DNA from: an uncultured Pedobacter sp.
GTDB taxonomy: Bacteria > Bacteroidota > Bacteroidia > Sphingobacteriales > Sphingobacteriaceae
DNA length: 9,363 nucleotides
Reading direction: 5' to 3'
NCBI GenBank assembly: GCA_938008555.1
Contig: CALLKE010000067.1
Coordinates: 1-9,363 of the forward strand
Part shown: positions 6,451 to 9,363 of the stretch, in pieces
How positions within the stretch are numbered: the first letter of the stretch is position 1
How the letters are laid out: the number at the start of each line of letters is the position of its first letter
Made by a program: the position numbers and the translations under genes
The notes under the pieces: generated by a model
Databases searched by the model: none
Seen by the model: the letters and a program-made list of their open reading frames with translations, nothing else
Told to the model about the DNA's origin: nothing

Positions 6451-7278
6451 CTACTTGTGGGTACTCGCGTACGTTTGAACAATAGAAAAACCAGCCTCAT
6501 CAATTGAATAAGTCAACTTGTCAATTTTAGAAGTAAATACATTATACATAATGATCGCTAAAGCAGATGTTGAGATACCAGTAGCCGTGTTAATTAATGC
6601 TTCAGAAATACCATTAGCCAAAGTTGCTTGATCTGGAGAACCTGCACTTGACAATGCAGCAAATGCTTTGATCATCCCTGTCACTGTACCTAATAACCCC
6701 ATTAATGTGCCTATTGATACAAGAGTTGCAATCACTGTTAAATTTTGCTCTAACATGGGCATTTCTAAAGCAGTTGCTTCTTCGATATCTTTTTGAATTG
6801 CTAAGCATTTTTGCTCCGTATTCATTTTAGAATCCTGCTCCATTTCCCTATATTTTTCCAAGCCAGCTTTGATGACATTTGCAACAGCTCCTTCTTGTTT
6901 ATCACATTCTGCCATAGCTGAATCAACTTGGCCCGAGCTTAAAAAGCCTTGTATATTTTTAACAAAAACGTCTACGCTTCCTTTTCCAGTTGCTTTATTA
7001 ATTACAAAGAAGCGTTCAAAAGAAAATATAATCACCATTAATAGCATTCCCATCAACACCGGAACAATGAACCCTCCTTTATAAACCATCCCAAAATAAT
7101 TACCCGGTAATGGATGCCCATTTGCAGCGTCCCCTCCTTCAAAGTTTGAAGCGTCACCCATCACAAATTTCCAAAGAAGAAATCCAATTAGCACACAGAT
7201 GACAATCGATGAACTTGCAAAAATGCTGGAACCAGAGCTTTTTTTCTTCGCCATTGTTGGTTTTGGTGCGTTTGCCAT
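6451..7278 (-). CDS. exbB: MotA/TolQ/ExbB proton channel family protein
   Basis: ExbB forms the inner-membrane ring that, with ExbD, drives TonB using proton flow. The 275-residue protein has a basic N-terminus and four predicted membrane segments: about 22-40, 70-90, 180-203 and 224-247. The last three match the three helices of E. coli ExbB; the first is an added N-terminal helix. The cytoplasmic domain lies at about 91-178. Key residues are present: GLLGTVTGMIKAF (194-206) has Thr198, equivalent to E. coli Thr148. EALINTATG (226-234) has Glu226 and Thr231, equivalent to Glu176 and Thr181. It is the first gene of the operon, 293 bases downstream of pckA. The ATG at 7278 gives a plausible N-terminus; a second Met at residue 9 is possible. 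TolQ or MotA is unlikely because tonB and exbD follow. Confidence 0.95.
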   Translation of the reverse strand: MANAPKPTMAKKKSSGSSIFASSSIVICVLIGFLLWKFVMGDASNFEGGDAANGHPLPGNYFGMVYKGGFIVPVLMGMLLMVIIFSFERFFVINKATGKGSVDVFVKNIQGFLSSGQVDSAMAECDKQEGAVANVIKAGLEKYREMEQDSKMNTEQKCLAIQKDIEEATALEMPMLEQNLTVIATLVSIGTLMGLLGTVTGMIKAFAALSSAGSPDQATLANGISEALINTATGISTSALAIIMYNVFTSKIDKLTYSIDEAGFSIVQTYASTHK

Positions 7279-7571
7279 TTTTTTAAAATTTAGTTTTTAA
7301 TTTTTTGGTTGTTTAATATTCTAATTACTCATTTACTTAGCTAAAACCAGCGCTTAGCCCACCTTGCCTCAAATTCGATGAACGGGTAACAAATCTATAA
7401 TATTATAACAGATGTAAAAAGATTTTGTTAAAATTATTTACGCGAAATGTACCAAGGAATCCCTAGGTGTACTTGGCAATAAAGCATTTGCTAATTATCT
7501 TAAGAAAAGAACTAATAAATGGTCAATAAGGCGTTTATTTTTATTAAAACCAGGGTTGAAAATAACTTATA
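7279..7571. other. Non-coding gap between pckA and exbB
   Basis: This 293-base gap has no plausible gene. Besides the promoter candidate at 7390-7397 it holds three weak structures. CCAAG/CTTGG arms (7452-7456 and 7472-7476) flank the palindrome CCTAGG. AATAA/TTATT arms lie at 7525-7529 and 7535-7539. GCTAA/TTAGC arms (7340-7344 and 7354-7358) fall in the predicted exbB leader. None is followed by a T-run on the minus strand, so I do not call a pckA terminator. Confidence 0.5.
7390..7397 (-). promoter_or_regulatory. Candidate -7 box for the exbB-exbD-exbD-tonB operon
   Basis: TAGATTTG on the minus strand fits the TAnnTTTG box. No TTG is found at 17-23 bases upstream; the area reads TTTTTA. 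The match is therefore half of a promoter. If it is used, the operon leader would be about 100 bases long and include a small hairpin (7340-7358). It is the only perfect box I found in the pckA-exbB gap. Confidence 0.4.
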
Positions 7572-9176
7572 TCATATACGAACAACTACTCTAGGGTTAG
7601 CACTTTTGATCTCATCACTAGCGAATTCATCAAATTGCTTGAAATTTAATACAAAAGCATGGGCTAGATCAAGCGCTTTTTTATCATATGCTCCCTTATC
7701 GAGCCATGTGTTCTTCGGATTTAATATTTCTGGCGGTACATCCGGACAACTAAGAGGCATCATTAATCCAAATATGGGGTGCTCTTCAAAATTGACATGA
7801 TTCAATTTGCCTTTTATAGCAGCGGTAATCATCGCTCGTGTAAAAGAAAGTTTCATTCTAGAACCGACACCGTAGGGGCCACCTGTCCAACCAGTATTTA
7901 CTAGCCATACATTGACTTTATTCTCTTTCATTTTATTCCCTAATATCTCTGCGTATTTGGTTGGATGAAGGGGTAAAAATGCTTTTCCAAAACAAGCAGA
8001 GAAAGTAGCCTGTGGCTCATTAATTCCTGCTTCTGTTCCTGCCACTTTAGCCGTATAACCAGAGATGTAATGATACATAGCCTGCTCCACCGTTAACTTA
8101 GCTATTGGCGGGAAAACACCAAATGCATCAGCCGTTAAGAAAAAAATATTCTTGGGCATGGATCCTAAAGAAGGGATAATCGCATTTTCAATATAGTTTA
8201 TGGGGTAGGCAACACGTGTATTTTCTGTTTTAGTGGTTTTAGAAAAATCGACTGTACGGGTATTTTCATAATAAACCGTATTCTCTAATAACGCACCAAA
8301 CTTAATTGCATTAAATATCTGTGGTTCTTTTTCGTAAGTCAGATCTACACATTTTGCATAGCATCCTCCCTCAAAATTAAATACATGATCTGTGCACCAT
8401 CCATGCTCATCATCTCCTATCAAGCTTCGTTCAGGATCTGTGGATAAGGTTGTTTTGCCAGTTCCGGATAATCCGAAAAAAATAGCAGTGTCACCATGCT
8501 GGCCCACATTAGCTGAGCAATGCATGGACAGCACTTGATGCTCAAGTGGAAGGATAAAATTTAGCACAGAAAATATTCCTTTTTTAATTTCTCCTGTGTA
8601 AGCTGTACCTCCTATCAGGATTACTTTTTTTGTAAAGTTGATAATTGCAAAATTATGTTGTCTCGTACCATCCTCGGTAGGTATAGCCATAAAACTTGGA
8701 GCAGCAATAATCGTCCACTCAGGTTGATCTTCTGGGTTAGCTTGATCAGGGCGAAGAAACAAATTATTAGCAAACAAATTCTGGAAAGCATTTTCTGTTA
8801 TAACCCGTAAGGATAATTTATACTTGAGGTTCGCACATACATACGCATCTCGAACATAAATAGTTTTATCAGCCAGAAAGTTAGTCACTTTCTTAAAAAG
8901 GTTCTCAAACTGATCAGGGCTCATCGGAATATTAATATCACCCCACCACACCGTATTTTCCGTTATAGCATCAGAAACGATAAATCGGTCTTTGGGTGAA
9001 CGCCCAGTAAACTCTCCAGTATCAATCGCTAAAGCACCACTGTCAGCCAGAGTACCTTCTTGACTGCAAACTGCTAACTCTATTAGCTCTGCTGGTGAGA
9101 GTTGGTATCGAATATCATTTACCTGACCGAGGTTCAAGTATGTTAGGTTCGGAACTTGATTAAAAATTTCACTCAT
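7572..9176 (-). CDS. pckA: Phosphoenolpyruvate carboxykinase (ATP)
   Basis: This cytoplasmic enzyme converts oxaloacetate plus ATP to phosphoenolpyruvate, CO2 and ADP, the entry step of gluconeogenesis. In some Bacteroidota it also runs in the reverse, CO2-fixing direction. The 534-residue length fits the ATP-dependent family. Visible features are EFTGRSPKDRF (55-65; Arg59 matches E. coli Arg65, substrate binding), YTGEIKKG (193-200; Tyr193 and Lys199) and MHCSAN with metal ligand His219. The kinase-1 P-loop GLSGTGKT (235-242) and the kinase-2 LIGDDEHGW (252-260, Asp256 metal ligand) follow. NTRVAYP with Arg321 and the C-terminal NTGWTGGPYGVGSR nucleotide region are also present. All catalytic residues I can place are intact. 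It is transcribed from its own promoter (9203-9232). The 293-base gap to exbB suggests that it is not part of the TonB operon. Confidence 0.98.
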   Translation of the reverse strand: MSEIFNQVPNLTYLNLGQVNDIRYQLSPAELIELAVCSQEGTLADSGALAIDTGEFTGRSPKDRFIVSDAITENTVWWGDINIPMSPDQFENLFKKVTNFLADKTIYVRDAYVCANLKYKLSLRVITENAFQNLFANNLFLRPDQANPEDQPEWTIIAAPSFMAIPTEDGTRQHNFAIINFTKKVILIGGTAYTGEIKKGIFSVLNFILPLEHQVLSMHCSANVGQHGDTAIFFGLSGTGKTTLSTDPERSLIGDDEHGWCTDHVFNFEGGCYAKCVDLTYEKEPQIFNAIKFGALLENTVYYENTRTVDFSKTTKTENTRVAYPINYIENAIIPSLGSMPKNIFFLTADAFGVFPPIAKLTVEQAMYHYISGYTAKVAGTEAGINEPQATFSACFGKAFLPLHPTKYAEILGNKMKENKVNVWLVNTGWTGGPYGVGSRMKLSFTRAMITAAIKGKLNHVNFEEHPIFGLMMPLSCPDVPPEILNPKNTWLDKGAYDKKALDLAHAFVLNFKQFDEFASDEIKSANPRVVVRI

Positions 9177-9202
9177 AGGTTTATGCTAAGGTTGAGCTTT
9201 TG

Positions 9203-9232
9203 CAAAAGTAACAAGTACAACACTGTTCACAA
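9203..9232 (-). promoter_or_regulatory. Bacteroidota-type promoter of pckA
   Basis: On the minus strand a TTG (9232-9230) is followed by 19 bases and then TACTTTTG (9210-9203). This matches the Bacteroidota housekeeping promoter pattern TTG-N19-TAnnTTTG exactly. Transcription would begin around 9196-9198, leaving a leader of roughly 20 bases before the pckA ATG at 9176. No Shine-Dalgarno sequence is obvious upstream of the ATG, which is usual in this phylum. Confidence 0.7.
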
Positions 9233-9315
9233 TTTTAGTAAATTATACCAATAACGAAAACATTTTACATTTTAAATACAAGATCATAAAGGATTTCCCT
9301 AGTTAATTATAGTGT

Positions 9316-9329
9316 ATCGAATAATCGAT
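9316..9329. repeat. Short palindrome upstream of the pckA promoter
   Basis: ATCGA/TCGAT arms with a 4-base spacer lie about 85 bases upstream of the pckA -33 element and include an AATCGATT palindrome (9323-9330). It might be an operator for pckA or belong to an upstream gene outside the window. The other bases at 9233-9363 show nothing recognisable. Confidence 0.2.
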
Positions 9330-9363
9330 TCAACCTCCTACTTTCTTTACCTTATAGCAGATC

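Noticed and set aside
6614..6808. Second minus-strand frame within exbB, and the plus-strand frame at 6869-7084
   Set aside because: Both overlap the intact ExbB frame, which has conserved motifs there; the alternative products look random.
7452..7476. CCAAG/CTTGG hairpin as the pckA terminator
   Set aside because: The stem is only five pairs with a 15-base loop, and the minus-strand sequence after it is not T-rich enough for an intrinsic terminator.
7519..7800. Plus-strand frame overlapping the end of pckA
   Set aside because: Most of it is antisense to the conserved pckA C-terminus. It has no promoter and no domain.

Overview
The window looks like chromosomal DNA of an AT-rich Bacteroidota bacterium, most probably a member of Sphingobacteriales or a close relative. 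Three things support this. One is the TonB N-terminal signature (MLGSKLDL..WLEVVFLGRNKAYGAYSLRK). The second is a row of ExbB, two ExbD and TonB genes followed by a PstS-like lipoprotein and a TPR protein, an arrangement I associate with that group. The third is promoter-like sequences of the Bacteroidota type (TAnnTTTG) rather than E. coli -10/-35 boxes. The genus is an inference; no rRNA or marker gene is present.

All ten protein genes lie on the minus strand, so transcription runs from high to low coordinates. At the right, pckA (7572-9176) stands alone behind a good Bacteroidota promoter (9203-9232). A 293-base non-coding gap holds a weaker promoter candidate. It leads into a probable operon: exbB (6451-7278), exbD (5684-6298), a second, different exbD (5030-5581), tonB (4168-4986), a 72-residue two-helix membrane protein (3943-4161), a PstS-like lipoprotein (3056-3946) and a secreted TPR protein (1359-3035). 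The gaps shrink along this operon: 152, 102, 43 and 6 bases, then a 4-base ATGA overlap, then 20 bases. The last two genes, a MepB-family protein (664-1272) and a small exported protein of unknown function (156-605), are separated by larger gaps and are probably accessory.

The core of the window encodes a TonB energy-transducing motor. ExbB and ExbD use the proton gradient across the inner membrane. TonB carries that energy across the periplasm to outer-membrane receptors such as SusC-type transporters. The three downstream genes are tightly linked to tonB. They include a phosphate-binding-protein-like fold with no ABC permease or ATPase beside it, and a periplasmic TPR scaffold. This suggests they serve the motor or its receptors rather than classical phosphate uptake, and it is the most interesting functional question here. 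I see no rRNA, tRNA, CRISPR array, insertion sequence, prophage or defence system. No strong intrinsic terminator is evident; only weak hairpins without T-runs are found.
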